Source: Subtercola boreus (GTDB lineage: Bacteria; Actinomycetota; Actinomycetes; Actinomycetales; Microbacteriaceae). Taken from it: a stretch of 64,000 nucleotides of DNA. Each line of letters begins with the position of its first letter. Position 1 is the stretch's first letter. The DNA lies in contig NZ_NBXD01000014.1 of NCBI RefSeq assembly GCF_003399645.1, positions 62,001 through 126,000 on the forward strand. Direction: 5' to 3'. The position numbers and the translations under genes were made by a program. Below are positions 1 through 9,024 of the stretch, in pieces. The notes beneath the pieces are model-generated. The model was not told where the DNA came from and did no database searches. It saw nothing but the letters and a program-made list of their open reading frames with translations.

Positions 1-149
1 ACGCCCTCGCGGCGGGTCGACTCGATTGGGACCACAACGATCCATTCGACCGGATGCTGGCCTCCCAGGCGATCGTGGAGAATGCCGTGCTGGTGACGGC
101 AGACACCGCGTTCGCAGGTCTCGCCGGCCTTCGATCGGTCTGGCGATAG
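1..149 (+). CDS. PIN-domain (VapC-like) toxin, C-terminal fragment
   Basis: Only the last 48 codons are in the window, read from base 3 to the TAG at 147-149. The motif DPFDRMLASQA followed by a short strand and LVTADTAF is the typical C-terminal half of VapC-type PIN ribonucleases, including the Asp residues that help bind the catalytic metal. Most such proteins are the toxin of a type II toxin-antitoxin pair and cleave RNA; the antitoxin would lie upstream, outside the window. The 3' end is only 10 bases from the stop codon of the convergent DUF779 gene. A stand-alone PIN protein cannot be excluded. Confidence 0.75.
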   Translation, partial: ALAAGRLDWDHNDPFDRMLASQAIVENAVLVTADTAFAGLAGLRSVWR

Positions 150-159
150 GGAGCGGCGG

Positions 160-567
160 TCAGACGAAGGGGGTGGCCGAGTCCATCAGGCGGGAGCGGA
201 TCATGAAGCGCACGCCCTCGGGGGCCTCGACGCTGAAGCCACTGCCGCGGCCCTTGACCACGTCGATCGTGAGATGGGTGTGGCTCCAGTAGGCGAACTG
301 CTCGGCACTCATCCAGAAGTCGATCGGCTGTGGCTCGCCACCCGGAGGGGCGATGTCGAGTACGCCGAGCAGAACGTCGGCGTCGGAGGTGATGAAATCC
401 CCGGCGGGGTAGCACATCGGGGAACTGCCGTCGCAGCATCCGCCCGACTGGTGGAACATCAGGGGGCCGTACTGGTCCCAGAGCTTGCGCAGCAGTTCGG
501 CGGCCGCGTCGTTCGCGGCGACGCGCGATTGCGTCTCGTTCGGCACGGTGACGGTGGCGTCGATCAT
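160..567 (-). CDS. DUF779 domain protein
   Basis: A 135-aa protein with the Cys-rich segment SGGCCDGSSPMC (about residues 41-52) and the AEQF-Y-W-HT-L-IDVV-GRGSGFS pattern characteristic of DUF779. This family is nearly always encoded next to an aldehyde dehydrogenase of the AldA/ExaC type and is thought to assist it, but its biochemical role is not established. The start at 567 is chosen because an AGAGAAGG ribosome binding site lies just upstream; the frame stays open to 690, but that region overlaps two hairpins. The gene follows the ALDH gene on the same strand after a 138-base gap that holds both hairpins, so it may be expressed at a lower level than the ALDH. Confidence 0.85.
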   Translation of the reverse strand: MIDATVTVPNETQSRVAANDAAAELLRKLWDQYGPLMFHQSGGCCDGSSPMCYPAGDFITSDADVLLGVLDIAPPGGEPQPIDFWMSAEQFAYWSHTHLTIDVVKGRGSGFSVEAPEGVRFMIRSRLMDSATPFV

Positions 568-605
568 GGTGGCCTTCTCTCTGGGTCGAACAGTACGCCG
601 GATTT

Positions 606-647
606 GCGCAGAAGCACCCAAAACCTGCGGTTCGGGTGCTTCTGCGC
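606..647. repeat. GCGCARAAGCACC inverted repeat, copy 1
   Basis: Arms at 606-619 and 634-647 pair over 14 bp, with an inner AACC/GGTT stem (622-625 with 629-632) around a TGC loop. The arms match those of the copies at 2446-2495 and 19453-19504 except for one position where A-T is replaced by G-C on both arms, a compensatory change. The copy lies between the ALDH stop and the DUF779 start. Confidence 0.75.
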
Positions 648-656
648 TGAGTGGGC

Positions 657-692
657 GGGTGGTGCCGCGGCCGAGGGCACGCGGCACCACCC
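657..692 (-). terminator. Perfect 13-bp hairpin downstream of the ALDH gene
   Basis: Bases 657-669 and 680-692 are perfect reverse complements (GGGTGGTGCCGCG type) separated by 10 bases. The structure starts 14 bases past the ALDH stop codon on the minus strand. No U tract follows it, as is common for actinobacterial terminators, so it may end or attenuate transcription before the DUF779 gene. Confidence 0.55.
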
Positions 693-705
693 ACGATTGG
701 TGGGT

Positions 706-2229
706 TTAGAAGAAGCCGAGCGCGCTGTCGCTGTACGACACGAGGAGGTTCTTCGTCTGCTGGTAGTGGTCGAGCGCGAGCTTGTTGTTCTCGCGGCCGA
801 TGCCCGAGCTCTTGTAGCCACCGAACGCGGCCCCGGCCGGGTAGGCATGGTAGTTGTTGATCCACACGCGACCGGCCTGGATGTCGCGGCCCGCCCGATA
901 GGCGACGTTGCCGTTCCGTGACCAGACGCCGGCCCCGAGGCCGTAGAGCGTGTCGTTCGCAATGGAGATCGCGTCGTCGTAATCGTCGAAGCTCGTCACC
1001 GCGACGACCGGGCCGAAGATCTCCTCCTGGAAGATGCGCATCTTGTTGTGGCCCTCGAAGATGGTCGGCTGCACGTAGTAGCCCTCCGACAGGTCGCCGC
1101 CGAGGTCGGCGCGCTCGCCGCCGAGGCGCACCTTCGCGCCCTCCTGCTTGCCGATGTCCATGTAGCTGAGGATCTTCTCGAGCTGGTCGTTCGAGGCCTG
1201 CGCCCCGACCTGGGTGTCGGTGTCGAGCGGGTTGCCCTGCACGGCTTTCGCGGTGCGCGCCGTGACGGTGTCGAGGAACGAGTCGTAGATGGGCTTCTGG
1301 ATGAGCGCCCGGCTCGGGCACGTGCACACCTCACCCTGGTTGAAGGCGAAGAGCGTGAAGCCCTCCTGCGCCTTGTCATAGAACGCATCGTTCTCGTCTG
1401 CGACATCTTTGAAGAAGATGTTCGGGGACTTGCCGCCGAGCTCCAGCGTGACGGGGATGAGGTTCGCCGACGCGTACTGCGAGATGAGCCGGCCCGTGCT
1501 GGTTTCGCCGGTGAAGGCGATCTTGCGGATGCGCGGGCTCGACGCGAGCGGCTTGCCGGCTTCGACACCGAACCCGTTGACGACGTTGATCACCCCGGGC
1601 GGCAGGATGTCGCCGATGAGCTCCATCAGCACCAGGATCGACACCGGGGTCTGCTCCGCAGGCTTCAGCACCACCGTGTTGCCAGCGGCGATCGCGGGCG
1701 CGAGCTTCCACACCGCCATCAGGATGGGGAAGTTCCAGGGGATGATCTGCCCCACGACCCCGAGCGGCTCGTGGAACTGATACGCGACTGTGTCCTGGTC
1801 GATCTCGGCGTGGTCGCCGTCCTGCGCGCGGATCGCCGCGGCGAAGTAGCGGAAGTGGTCGGCGGCGAGCGGCAGGTCGGCGTTCAGCGGCTCGCGGATC
1901 GGCTTGCCGTTGTCCCAGGTCTCGGCGACAGCGAGCAGTTCGAGATTGGCGTCGATCACGTCGGCCATCTTGTTGAGCACGGCGGCTCGTTCTGCCGGCG
2001 AGGTCTTGCCCCATGCGGGAGCAGCGCTGTGCGCCGCATCCAGGGCCTTCTCGATGTCTTCGGCGGTGCCGCGGGCGACCTCGGCGAAGGGCTTGCCGGT
2101 GACGGGGGAGATGTCTTCGAAGTACTGGCCCTTGACGGGTTTGGTCCACTCACCGCAGATCCAGTGCTCGTAGCGGGGTTTGAACGTGACTTTGGCATCC
2201 GGGGTGCCGGGTGCTGCGTAGATCGTCAT
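706..2229 (-). CDS. NAD(P)-dependent aldehyde dehydrogenase (acetaldehyde dehydrogenase, AldA/ExaC type)
   Basis: A 507-aa ALDH superfamily enzyme that oxidises an aldehyde, probably acetaldehyde, to the acid with NAD(P)+. Visible motifs are IIPWNFP with the oxyanion-hole Asn166, [10 protein letters not shown] with the general base Glu263, and GEVCTC with the nucleophile Cys302. The C-terminal half shows the EEIFGPV and [14 protein letters not shown] motifs of this subgroup. Start choice: a GTG at 2235 is also in frame, but the AAAGGA site at 2239-2244 is only 3 bases from it and 9 bases from the ATG at 2229, so the ATG is preferred. The neighbouring DUF779 gene and the GAF-domain regulator upstream are the usual partners of this enzyme in alcohol and acetaldehyde catabolism. 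Confidence 0.92.
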   Translation of the reverse strand: MTIYAAPGTPDAKVTFKPRYEHWICGEWTKPVKGQYFEDISPVTGKPFAEVARGTAEDIEKALDAAHSAAPAWGKTSPAERAAVLNKMADVIDANLELLAVAETWDNGKPIREPLNADLPLAADHFRYFAAAIRAQDGDHAEIDQDTVAYQFHEPLGVVGQIIPWNFPILMAVWKLAPAIAAGNTVVLKPAEQTPVSILVLMELIGDILPPGVINVVNGFGVEAGKPLASSPRIRKIAFTGETSTGRLISQYASANLIPVTLELGGKSPNIFFKDVADENDAFYDKAQEGFTLFAFNQGEVCTCPSRALIQKPIYDSFLDTVTARTAKAVQGNPLDTDTQVGAQASNDQLEKILSYMDIGKQEGAKVRLGGERADLGGDLSEGYYVQPTIFEGHNKMRIFQEEIFGPVVAVTSFDDYDDAISIANDTLYGLGAGVWSRNGNVAYRAGRDIQAGRVWINNYHAYPAGAAFGGYKSSGIGRENNKLALDHYQQTKNLLVSYSDSALGFF

Positions 2230-2445
2230 CTTCACTGATCCTTTGACGTCGTTGTCGTAGGAGGCGCAGGTCAGGCCTCGCTCGCGACGGTACGCGCCCG
2301 GAGGTTGCGCGGAGGTTGCGCCGGGTTGCGCGGGTTACGCGCGGGAACGCGTTGCGCCGGGTTGCGCTGGGTTGCCCGGCCTGCGCGCGGGAATATGTCG
2401 CGCCGGGTTGCGCGCGGGAATGCGTCGCACCGGTAGCGCTGCGCG
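2230..2445. other. ALDH upstream region with degenerate TTGCGCCGGG repeats
   Basis: This is most of a 316-base gap between the regulator stop and the ALDH start. From about 2290 to 2435 it consists of imperfect repeats built on TTGCGCCGGG and GCGCGGGAATGCGTCG, several of them in tandem. It must hold the ALDH promoter and possibly regulator sites, but I cannot pick a convincing -10/-35 pair or a single operator. The hairpin repeat at 2446-2495 closes the region. Confidence 0.5.
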
Positions 2446-2495
2446 TTTTGCGCAAAAGCACCCAAAGGGTTGGGTTTAGGTGCTTTTGCGCAAAA
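2446..2495. repeat. TTTTGCGCAAAAGCACC inverted repeat, copy 2
   Basis: Bases 2446-2462 pair with 2479-2495 over 17 bp, and AAA/TTT extend the stem. Each arm contains the 12-bp palindrome TTTTGCGCAAAA. It lies 51 bases past the stop codon of the minus-strand GAF regulator. The predicted RNA ends in A residues rather than U residues, so it is not a canonical intrinsic terminator. Confidence 0.8.
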
Positions 2496-2545
2496 TAGGG
2501 TGGGTCAGGCGCGCGCGGAGGTTGGGTGAGCGGGCGCGGGGCGGG

Positions 2546-4147
2546 TCAGCGCGGGCGGGCGGGTGCGGCGAGTTCGGCGTCGATGCGTTCGATGCGGGAG
2601 ACGACGGATGCCCGGCGGGGCGAGTGCGCCGGTAGCCGTTTGAGGCATTCCGCCCAGACCTCTCGGTCGTACGAACATTCGTCGGAGCGGGCGTACCCCA
2701 GCAGCACCTCGGCGGAGGCGTCGGCCATCAGCGACTCCCGCACGTTCGCGCTGACCTCACGGCGGATCTCGACGACCCCCGGCGCCCGCGACCCCGCCAG
2801 CACCTCGCCGGCGTAGGCACCGAGGGCCACCCTGTGCGCCCCCCGCTCGAGAAACGCCAGAACGCGGTGCGCGTCGAGCTCGATCGGCACGGGCAGGCGG
2901 TAGGGGCGCGACAGCGGTTCGAGCGCGGGGTCGATGTCGGCCAGCACAGCGCGCAACCGCACCATCTCCGCACGAAGAGTCGCGACCGAGTTGTCGGCCG
3001 CGTAGAGCTTCTGGGCCAGCTGCTCGGCCGAGAGTCCGTGCCGGTTCCACGCCAGCAGGGTGAGGATCTCGGAGTGCCGCACGCTCAGTTCGTGCGACCG
3101 GCCACCCTGGGTCAGGCGGCCCGCCTCGCGGCCGAGCACGCTGAGAAGGGGGGCATCCGTCGATGAACGCCTCGCCGGAGCCGACACGATGTGCGTCGCA
3201 TGATGCCGCTCGGCGCGGCCCGGGCGGGGCGGACCGGAGCTGCGCAGCCCCGCGTTCGCCAGCCCCGCGTTCGCCTGGCCGGCGTTCGCCAGGCCGGCGT
3301 TCGCCAGGCCGGCGTGCGACAGGCCGGCCTGCGGAAGGCCCGCGTGCGGCAGGCCCGCTCGCGACTGACCCGGGCGGGGCAGGATGCCCGGCGAGAGCTG
3401 GTGGATGCGCAACTCGGCCTCAGCGGCAGCCACGGCGGCTTCGAGCAGGGGCAGCGTGATCGGCGAGACCGCGTCATCGCCTCCGGTCACGTCGATGACG
3501 CCGAGCACGTCGCCCGAGCCCGGGTCGTGCACGGGCACGGCGGTGCAGCTCCACGGGTGCACGATGCGGTTGAAGTGCTCGGCCCCGCCGATCTGGATGC
3601 TGCGATCCAAGGCCAGCGCGGTTCCGGGCGCGCTCGTTCCGACGACGCGTTCCGACCAGTTCGCCCCCTCGACGAACGACATGCCCTCCGCTCGGCGGCG
3701 CAGGTCGCGGTCGCCGTCGATCCACAGCAACCGGCCCGCCTGGTCGCCGATCGCCACGATCAGCCCGCGTTCGAAGGTGTGCGCGATGAGCAGGCGATGG
3801 ATGACCGGCAGCACCAGCGCGAGCGGATGAGCGCTGCGATACTCCCTCAGGGCATCATCGTCGAGGTCGAACGCGGGAGTGAGCCGGTCGGGGTCGAGGT
3901 GCAGCTCGAGGGAACGCTGCCAGCTCTCCTCCACGATTCGCCGCACCGCGACGGTGTGCGCGGGGCCGCCCTGCCCCGCCGAACCCCGCACGGATTCGCC
4001 GACCACGGATTCGCCGACCACGGAGTCGTGCGCGAGGGCGGCTCGGTGGCGCGGTGTATCGCCCGAGGGAGTGATGGCGACCGTGCGGGCCAAGGGGTGT
4101 TCCGATCTGCGCTGATCTGTGGCTGTGCGCCTCAGGATACCCCTCAC
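2546..4147 (-). CDS. GAF-domain transcriptional regulator (AcoR-like N-terminal part) of the ALDH locus
   Basis: The product is about 533 aa. Residues following ESWQRSLELHLDPDRL match the N-terminal sensory half of AcoR-type activators: a GAF fold with WIDGD, FVEGANWSE, GTSAPGTAL and HPWSCTAVPV. It lacks the AAA+ sigma-54 interaction domain; the C-terminal third (SVRHSEILTLLAWNRHGLSAEQLAQKLY) looks like a winged-helix DNA-binding region. Between them is a tandem 5-residue linker (AGLAN-like) encoded by 15-bp repeats. The start is uncertain: the frame is open to 4267, which would overlap the divergent gene. GTG 4147 is used here, with GTG 4021, 4006 or 3991 as alternatives; none has a good ribosome binding site. 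It probably activates the downstream ALDH gene in response to an aldehyde or alcohol. Confidence 0.75.
   Translation of the reverse strand: MRGILRRTATDQRRSEHPLARTVAITPSGDTPRHRAALAHDSVVGESVVGESVRGSAGQGGPAHTVAVRRIVEESWQRSLELHLDPDRLTPAFDLDDDALREYRSAHPLALVLPVIHRLLIAHTFERGLIVAIGDQAGRLLWIDGDRDLRRRAEGMSFVEGANWSERVVGTSAPGTALALDRSIQIGGAEHFNRIVHPWSCTAVPVHDPGSGDVLGVIDVTGGDDAVSPITLPLLEAAVAAAEAELRIHQLSPGILPRPGQSRAGLPHAGLPQAGLSHAGLANAGLANAGQANAGLANAGLRSSGPPRPGRAERHHATHIVSAPARRSSTDAPLLSVLGREAGRLTQGGRSHELSVRHSEILTLLAWNRHGLSAEQLAQKLYAADNSVATLRAEMVRLRAVLADIDPALEPLSRPYRLPVPIELDAHRVLAFLERGAHRVALGAYAGEVLAGSRAPGVVEIRREVSANVRESLMADASAEVLLGYARSDECSYDREVWAECLKRLPAHSPRRASVVSRIERIDAELAAPARPR
3246..3365. repeat. 15-bp coding tandem repeat in the GAF regulator
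   Basis: Seven to eight copies of a 15-bp unit (GTTCGCCAGGCCGGC on the plus strand, with substitutions) encode the five-residue unit AGL-x-N/H/Q on the minus strand. The repeat sits between the sensory and the putative DNA-binding part. The period is a multiple of three, so copy-number change would keep the frame. Confidence 0.85.
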
Positions 4148-4221
4148 CGCACCGAACAGGCTGGAGATGGCGCGGGAACCGGCAACGCCTCGGGCGGTGG
4201 TCGAGCCGCTACAGTTCTGGC

Positions 4222-4614
4222 ATGGAGATCCGGTTGTTCGATGTCGCCACGGCGACCGCGCTGGCACAGATCCTGCCGATCATCCTGCTGGCCCTGATGG
4301 TGGAACTGCGTCGCGTGAAGATCCATCGTCGGGGCCGCAGCATCCGGCGCACGCGGGCGATCATGGCGGTGTTCTTCACGCTTTTCGCCTCGATCGAGAC
4401 CGTGCTGGTGCTGTCGATCGACGGCCGGCTGTTCCCGACGCAGTGGAGTGACATCGTTGCCGCGCTGATCATCTTCGCGATGCTGTGGCTGCTGTTCGTG
4501 CTTTCGTTCATGAGCGAGAAAGAAGAGAGCGAGCGCGAGCTGCGTCAGGACGGGCGGCGGGCCGGGAAGCGCAGTGGCGGTCGTGAGCAGGATGCGGGCG
4601 ACGACGCTCTCTGA
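4222..4614 (+). CDS. Small membrane protein of unknown function
   Basis: A 130-aa protein with three predicted membrane helices at about residues 12-30, 47-66 and 77-97, a basic loop after helix 1 (RRVKIHRRGRSIRRTR) and a highly charged C-terminal tail. I do not recognise a family. It starts with ATG at 4222 and is divergent from the GAF regulator, whose longest frame would overlap it. The helix arrangement suggests an integral cytoplasmic-membrane protein with a cytoplasmic tail; nothing points to a specific function. Confidence 0.75.
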   Translation: MEIRLFDVATATALAQILPIILLALMVELRRVKIHRRGRSIRRTRAIMAVFFTLFASIETVLVLSIDGRLFPTQWSDIVAALIIFAMLWLLFVLSFMSEKEESERELRQDGRRAGKRSGGREQDAGDDAL

Positions 4615-4676
4615 GCGTTTCGGCGACCTGCCGCTCGGGGTGGCGGGCTGCGGCTGAGCGGTTCGGCGAACGGCCG

Positions 4677-6122
4677 CTATGCGGGTTCGGGGGCGGGCTC
4701 GGCGACCACTTCGGTGACGATCCGTGGCATCGAGACTGCGGCGAGTACGGTCGCTCCGGCGCAGACGGCGACCGCGATGAAGGCGCTGCCGGAGGCGAGG
4801 GCGATGGTCGCCGGGTCGGAGGTGCCGCCGTCGCCGTGCGCGGCGTAGATGCCGTTCGCGATCGCACCGAAGATGGCCACGCCCACGGCGCTGCCGATCG
4901 ACCGCGCGAAGAGGTTGGTGCCCGTCACGACCCCGCGCTCGTTCCAGGGCACGCTCGACTGGGCGGCGATCAGCGACGGCGTCGCGACGAAACCCAGACC
5001 GAGCCCGACCACGAAGCAGCTCACGGTCGTGAGCACCAGGTTCGGATTGGGAGCCGAGAGGGCCAGCGACACGGCACCCGCGACCGCCACGGCGAGTCCG
5101 ATGAGAACTGTCGAGCGGAACCCGATCCGCAGGTACACCCGCCCCGACTGCGACGCAGCGATCGGCCAGCCGATGGTGATGGACGCCACCGCGAGCCCTG
5201 CCACCAGCGGCGAGACGCCGGTCGCGCCCTCGAGGAACGTGGGCACGAACGACGTCAGCCCGACGAGCACGGCGCCGACACCCAGCGAGATGAGGGTGGT
5301 GGTGAGCAGCAGGCGTCGGGAGAAAACCCAGAGCGGCAGCACGGGTTCAGCGGCGTGTCGTTCGACGAGCAGGAACGCGACCACGGCCACTGCGCCGATG
5401 CCGAAGGCCGCGAAGCTGGCGGGGGAGTCCCACGCCCAGGCCTGTCCGCCTTCGAGCACGGCCAGAATCAGCGACGTCAGTGCCACCGTCAGCACGGCGG
5501 CCCCGGCGTAGTCGACCGTGTGTCTAGTGCGTTCGATCTTCTCGTGGAAGTTGCGGATGAGCATCCAGCCCGCAATCAGGCAGAGCGGGATGTTCACGAA
5601 GAAGATGAAGCGCCAGGAGACGAACTCGGAGAAGAGACCGCCGAGGCTCGGGCCGACCACCGATGAGATCGCCCAGACGCTCGCCAGGTACCCCTGCACC
5701 TTCGCCCGTTCGGCCAGGGAGTAGATGTCGCCGGCGATCGTGATCGACATCGGCGCCACCGCCCCGGCACCGAGACCCTGCACCACGCGGAAGAGGATGA
5801 GCGCGGGCATGCTCCACGCGAAGCCGCAGAGAATCGAGCCGACCAGAAAGAGCGAGATGCCGATCAGGATGATCGGCTTGCGCCCGACCGTGTCACTGAG
5901 TTTCGCGTACACAGGCACAGAGACGGCCTGGGCGAGCAGATAGATGGAGAAGAGCCAGGGGAACTGGGAGAAGTCCCCGAGGTCGGCCACGATCGACGGC
6001 ACGCTGGTGGCCAGGATCGTCGCGTCGATGGCGACGAGCCCTGTGGCGAGCATCAGGGCGATGAGGAGGGGGCCGCGCTCGGAACGGAAGCCGACGCCCT
6101 GCCTGTGTACGGAGGTGCTCAT
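4677..6122 (-). CDS. DHA2-family MFS drug/metabolite exporter (EmrB/QacA type)
   Basis: A 481-aa major facilitator protein with about 14 hydrophobic helices. The conserved antiporter motif A is KLSDTVGRKP in the loop between helices 2 and 3, and the sequence GLVAIDATILATSVPSI in helix 1 contains the D-x-TIV-like motif D1 typical of DHA2 proton-coupled exporters. It ends with a short Pro/Glu-rich tail. The ATG at 6122 is chosen because of a GAGGT site 5 bases upstream; the frame is open to 6353 without a plausible ribosome binding site. No regulator is adjacent, so the substrate cannot be inferred. Confidence 0.9.
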   Translation of the reverse strand: MSTSVHRQGVGFRSERGPLLIALMLATGLVAIDATILATSVPSIVADLGDFSQFPWLFSIYLLAQAVSVPVYAKLSDTVGRKPIILIGISLFLVGSILCGFAWSMPALILFRVVQGLGAGAVAPMSITIAGDIYSLAERAKVQGYLASVWAISSVVGPSLGGLFSEFVSWRFIFFVNIPLCLIAGWMLIRNFHEKIERTRHTVDYAGAAVLTVALTSLILAVLEGGQAWAWDSPASFAAFGIGAVAVVAFLLVERHAAEPVLPLWVFSRRLLLTTTLISLGVGAVLVGLTSFVPTFLEGATGVSPLVAGLAVASITIGWPIAASQSGRVYLRIGFRSTVLIGLAVAVAGAVSLALSAPNPNLVLTTVSCFVVGLGLGFVATPSLIAAQSSVPWNERGVVTGTNLFARSIGSAVGVAIFGAIANGIYAAHGDGGTSDPATIALASGSAFIAVAVCAGATVLAAVSMPRIVTEVVAEPAPEPA

Positions 6123-6349
6123 AGTGACCTCAAGTCGCGGGTGGGGTGAATTTATTTCCTGCGGGGCAAGTATCCGTGGGCTCTGGTGGGCGCGCGGGCT
6201 GCGCCGGGGTGCGGTGGCGGTGGCGGTGGCGGGGCAGGGCGTGGTGGGAGTGCGGCGGCGGGGCGGGCGGCACGCGGGCGGCGTGCGGGTGGCGCGGGGT
6301 GGCGCGGGGACGGGTAGGCGGTGCCGGGGCGTGCGGGCTCCACTGGGGG
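6123..6349. other. Strongly G-rich intergenic stretch
   Basis: The plus strand from about 6205 to 6330 is a run of GGTGGCGGTGGCGG-like segments with almost no A. It separates two minus-strand genes. Many closely spaced GG and GGGG runs give it G-quadruplex potential on the plus strand and C-rich RNA on the minus strand. I see no gene here. Confidence 0.5.
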
Positions 6350-7432
6350 TCACGGGCAGGTGTAGGACGCGCCGGTGATGACGTCGGTGCAGGTGAAGGT
6401 GAAGATCGGGGGCGTGACGGGGAAGATGACCCCGCCACCACCCGAGCTACCGCTGCTGCTGCTGCCGCTGCCGCTGCTACCGCCGCCACCGCTCCCGCCG
6501 GAACTCGACGACGATCTGACGGCCGCTGCTGCACGGGCTGCCTCGGCCTTCGCCTCTTCGGCGGCCGTCTGGCTGGCCTGCACAGCCTGGGCCGCGGCGA
6601 TGTAGGCGGTGACGGCGCCGGTCAGGTCGACGGATGTCACGGCGACACCGGTTTCGAGAGCGCTTCCGGCCGACGTCACGGCGGTCAGGGCCGCGCCGAG
6701 CGCGTCGCGCGTCTCCGAGGTGGCGAGGGCGGAATCGTCGAGGATCTTCTGTCCGCGGGCGACTGCGGCGGTCGAGACGCTCGCCAGTGCGGCTCGCGCT
6801 TCGACTGACTGGGCGGTGAGGGTGGCCGCTGCATCCGTGAGTGCGGCGGCGTGCGCGTCGGCACTGGCGCGGGCGGCGTCGAGAGCAGCCGCGTCGGCGA
6901 GGATGCCCGGGGTCGTGGTCGCGGTGACGGAGACGGCGGTGAGCGTGACGGTGGTCGCAGGCGCAGCTGCGGTGGGCGCGGAGCCTGCGGCTGCCGTTGT
7001 CGCGGCTGCGGGGGCCGCGGCTGCGGAGTTCGCTGCTGAGGCGCTCGCGGTTCCGCCGCCCGCTCCGGCGTCGGAGGCGAGGGCCGCCGTGACCCGGGCC
7101 GCGGTGGCGGCGGCGGTGTCGAGTGCCGACTGGTCTGCGAACGTCGCCAGCGGCGTCGTCAGCGCGCCGAGTTGTGCCGCGAGTGCCGAGGCATCGGACA
7201 CGCTCGAGGTGTAGGTCGCCTGGGCGGTGGTCTCGGCATCCTGAGCCGTCGTGAAGAGCTCAGACGACGCTTCGCGGGAGGCGATCGCGGCCTCGTGCGC
7301 GGCCGCACCCTGCCGAAGATCGGCGACGACACCCCCGGCGATGAGCAGGGCGACCACCGCGGCGAAGGCACCGAGACCGAGGTTCAGGGTGCGGCGGCCC
7401 GGCCGGCGACGCTCGTGTTCGGCAGTCGACAT
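6350..7432 (-). CDS. Ala-rich membrane-anchored coiled-coil protein
   Basis: A 360-aa protein with a short basic N-terminus (HERRRPGRRT) and one hydrophobic segment (about residues 20-40), then about 280 residues that are more than one-third Ala with long helical stretches, then a Ser/Gly-only stretch and a C-terminal tail FTCTDVITGASYTCP with two Cys. This is the layout of an exported protein anchored by an uncleaved signal. I do not recognise a family. Start ATG at 7432 has GGAGGG upstream. It lies divergent from zwf with about 120 bases between the starts. A surface or periplasmic structural role is possible but not shown. Confidence 0.7.
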   Translation of the reverse strand: MSTAEHERRRPGRRTLNLGLGAFAAVVALLIAGGVVADLRQGAAAHEAAIASREASSELFTTAQDAETTAQATYTSSVSDASALAAQLGALTTPLATFADQSALDTAAATAARVTAALASDAGAGGGTASASAANSAAAAPAAATTAAAGSAPTAAAPATTVTLTAVSVTATTTPGILADAAALDAARASADAHAAALTDAAATLTAQSVEARAALASVSTAAVARGQKILDDSALATSETRDALGAALTAVTSAGSALETGVAVTSVDLTGAVTAYIAAAQAVQASQTAAEEAKAEAARAAAAVRSSSSSGGSGGGGSSGSGSSSSGSSGGGGVIFPVTPPIFTFTCTDVITGASYTCP

Positions 7433-7551
7433 GTTGCGGCCCTCCCCGGCGTCACCGTGCGGGTCGGCGCTTTTCTGCTGCCAGAGTAGCCGACTGTCAA
7501 GCATTCGGGAGTGCATGGCCGGGTGTCGGTTCTGCCGCGTACGCTCGGACC

Positions 7552-8964
7552 ATGACCACGTCACACACCCTTCTCATTCTCGGCGCGAGCGGAGACCTCA
7601 CCGAACGCCTCCTGCTGCCCGGCCTCGGCAGCCTCATCGCGGGCGGGGTCGAGGCCGACAAGGAGCTCATCTCGGGGCTGCGCATTCTCGGTTCCGGGCG
7701 TTCGGAGCGCAGCCGCGACGAATGGCAGAAGACCGTCGCGACGGCACTCGATGCGGTGGGGGCGAAGGGGGCGGATGCTCGGCAGATCATCGCCGACGCC
7801 GACTACGTGGTGGCCGACCCGACCTCGAAAGACGATCTCGCGGGCATCCTGGGCGGAGTGGAGGGTGCTCTGGTGATCTACTTCGCGCTGCCGCCCGCGA
7901 TCGTGGTGAAGGTCATCGACACGCTCGCGAAGGTCGAGTTGCCCGGGGGAACGGTGCTGGCGCTCGAGAAGCCGTTTGCCTCCGACGCGCGGAGCGCTGC
8001 CACGCTCAACCGGCACCTGCTGAAGCTCGTACCCGAGGAGCAGATCCACCGTGTCGACCACTTTCTCGGCATGTCGACGGTGCTCAACATTTTGGGCCTT
8101 CGTTTCGTCAACCGACTGGTCGAGCCGATCTGGAACAACCAGAACGTCGAGAAGGTCGAGATCATCTACGACGAAGACCTCGGGCTCGAGGGGCGAGCCG
8201 GGTACTACGACAGTTCGGGCGCCCTGATCGACATGCTGCAGTCGCACCTGTTGCAGGTGCTGTCTATCGTCGCGATGGAGGCGCCGACGCGCATCGACCC
8301 GGTCGACTTCCGGGCGGCGACGGCGGCCGTGCTGCGGGCCACTTCGGTGTGGTCGGGGGTTCCGCAGCTGCAGGGAACGGATGCTGTCAGCCGGCGTGCG
8401 CGCTACACGGCCGGTACCGTGGGCACCCGGAAGATGCCTTCGTATGCGTCGGAGGAGGGTGTCGACCCGTCGCGGGAGACGGAGACGCTGGCTGAGATGG
8501 TGGTGTCGGTCGACACCCGGCGGTGGGCGGGCGTGCCGTTCGCGCTGCGGTCGGGCAAGGCTATCGGCGAACCGGTGAAGCAGGTCGTCCTGACCCTCAA
8601 GCCGGTCGGATTCGTGCCCGCCGGCTTGACCGGCGCGCAGTCGCGCGAGCGCCTGGTGATCGGTCTCAAGCCCGAGACCCTCACCTTCGAGTTGACATTG
8701 AACGGCGACGACGATCCGTTCAGCCTCGAGCGGCACGACCTGACGACCGAGCTGGCACCGAGCCCCCTGACGGCCTACGGCGAGGTGATGCGGGGGGTGC
8801 TCGGCAGTGATCCGACGCTGTCGATCCGCGGCGATGTGGCCGAACAGTGCTGGCGCATCGTCGCACCCGTGCTGAACGCGTGGAAGCGGGGCGACGTGCC
8901 CCTCGAGGAGTACGCCGCGGGCTCCCAGGGCCCGAGCAGCTGGTCGCACGACGTGACGGAGTAG
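7552..8964 (+). CDS. zwf: Glucose-6-phosphate dehydrogenase
   Basis: A 470-aa enzyme that oxidises glucose 6-phosphate to 6-phosphogluconolactone in the oxidative pentose phosphate pathway. The NADP-binding motif GASGDLTERLLLPGL is at residues 11-25 and the substrate and catalytic motif RVDHFLG, equivalent to RIDHYLGKE, lies near residue 167. The region SSGALIDMLQSHLLQVLSIVAME is also conserved in the family. The motif lacks the Lys that usually follows Gly-Lys-Glu in the classical enzyme, so this is one of the divergent actinobacterial G6PD-like paralogues. It is not linked to tal, opcA or pgl here, which supports a secondary isozyme. Confidence 0.88.
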   Translation: MTTSHTLLILGASGDLTERLLLPGLGSLIAGGVEADKELISGLRILGSGRSERSRDEWQKTVATALDAVGAKGADARQIIADADYVVADPTSKDDLAGILGGVEGALVIYFALPPAIVVKVIDTLAKVELPGGTVLALEKPFASDARSAATLNRHLLKLVPEEQIHRVDHFLGMSTVLNILGLRFVNRLVEPIWNNQNVEKVEIIYDEDLGLEGRAGYYDSSGALIDMLQSHLLQVLSIVAMEAPTRIDPVDFRAATAAVLRATSVWSGVPQLQGTDAVSRRARYTAGTVGTRKMPSYASEEGVDPSRETETLAEMVVSVDTRRWAGVPFALRSGKAIGEPVKQVVLTLKPVGFVPAGLTGAQSRERLVIGLKPETLTFELTLNGDDDPFSLERHDLTTELAPSPLTAYGEVMRGVLGSDPTLSIRGDVAEQCWRIVAPVLNAWKRGDVPLEEYAAGSQGPSSWSHDVTE

Positions 8965-9024
8965 CGGCGGGGTAGCGCTCACCGCCCCGCGCTGCCTCGG
9001 GTGGGCGTGGCGGGGTGGGGTCGG

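Noticed and set aside
606-647. Simple Rho-independent terminator
   Set aside because: Strong hairpin but no U tract; arms end with A residues and recur elsewhere with compensatory changes, so it is listed as a repeat.
3246-3365. CRISPR-like array of short repeats
   Set aside because: The units are contiguous 15-bp coding repeats without spacers, in frame in a regulator gene.
4836-5666. A 276-codon plus-strand open frame inside the exporter gene
   Set aside because: High-GC shadow frame; the minus strand has a coherent MFS protein with membrane helices and motif A.
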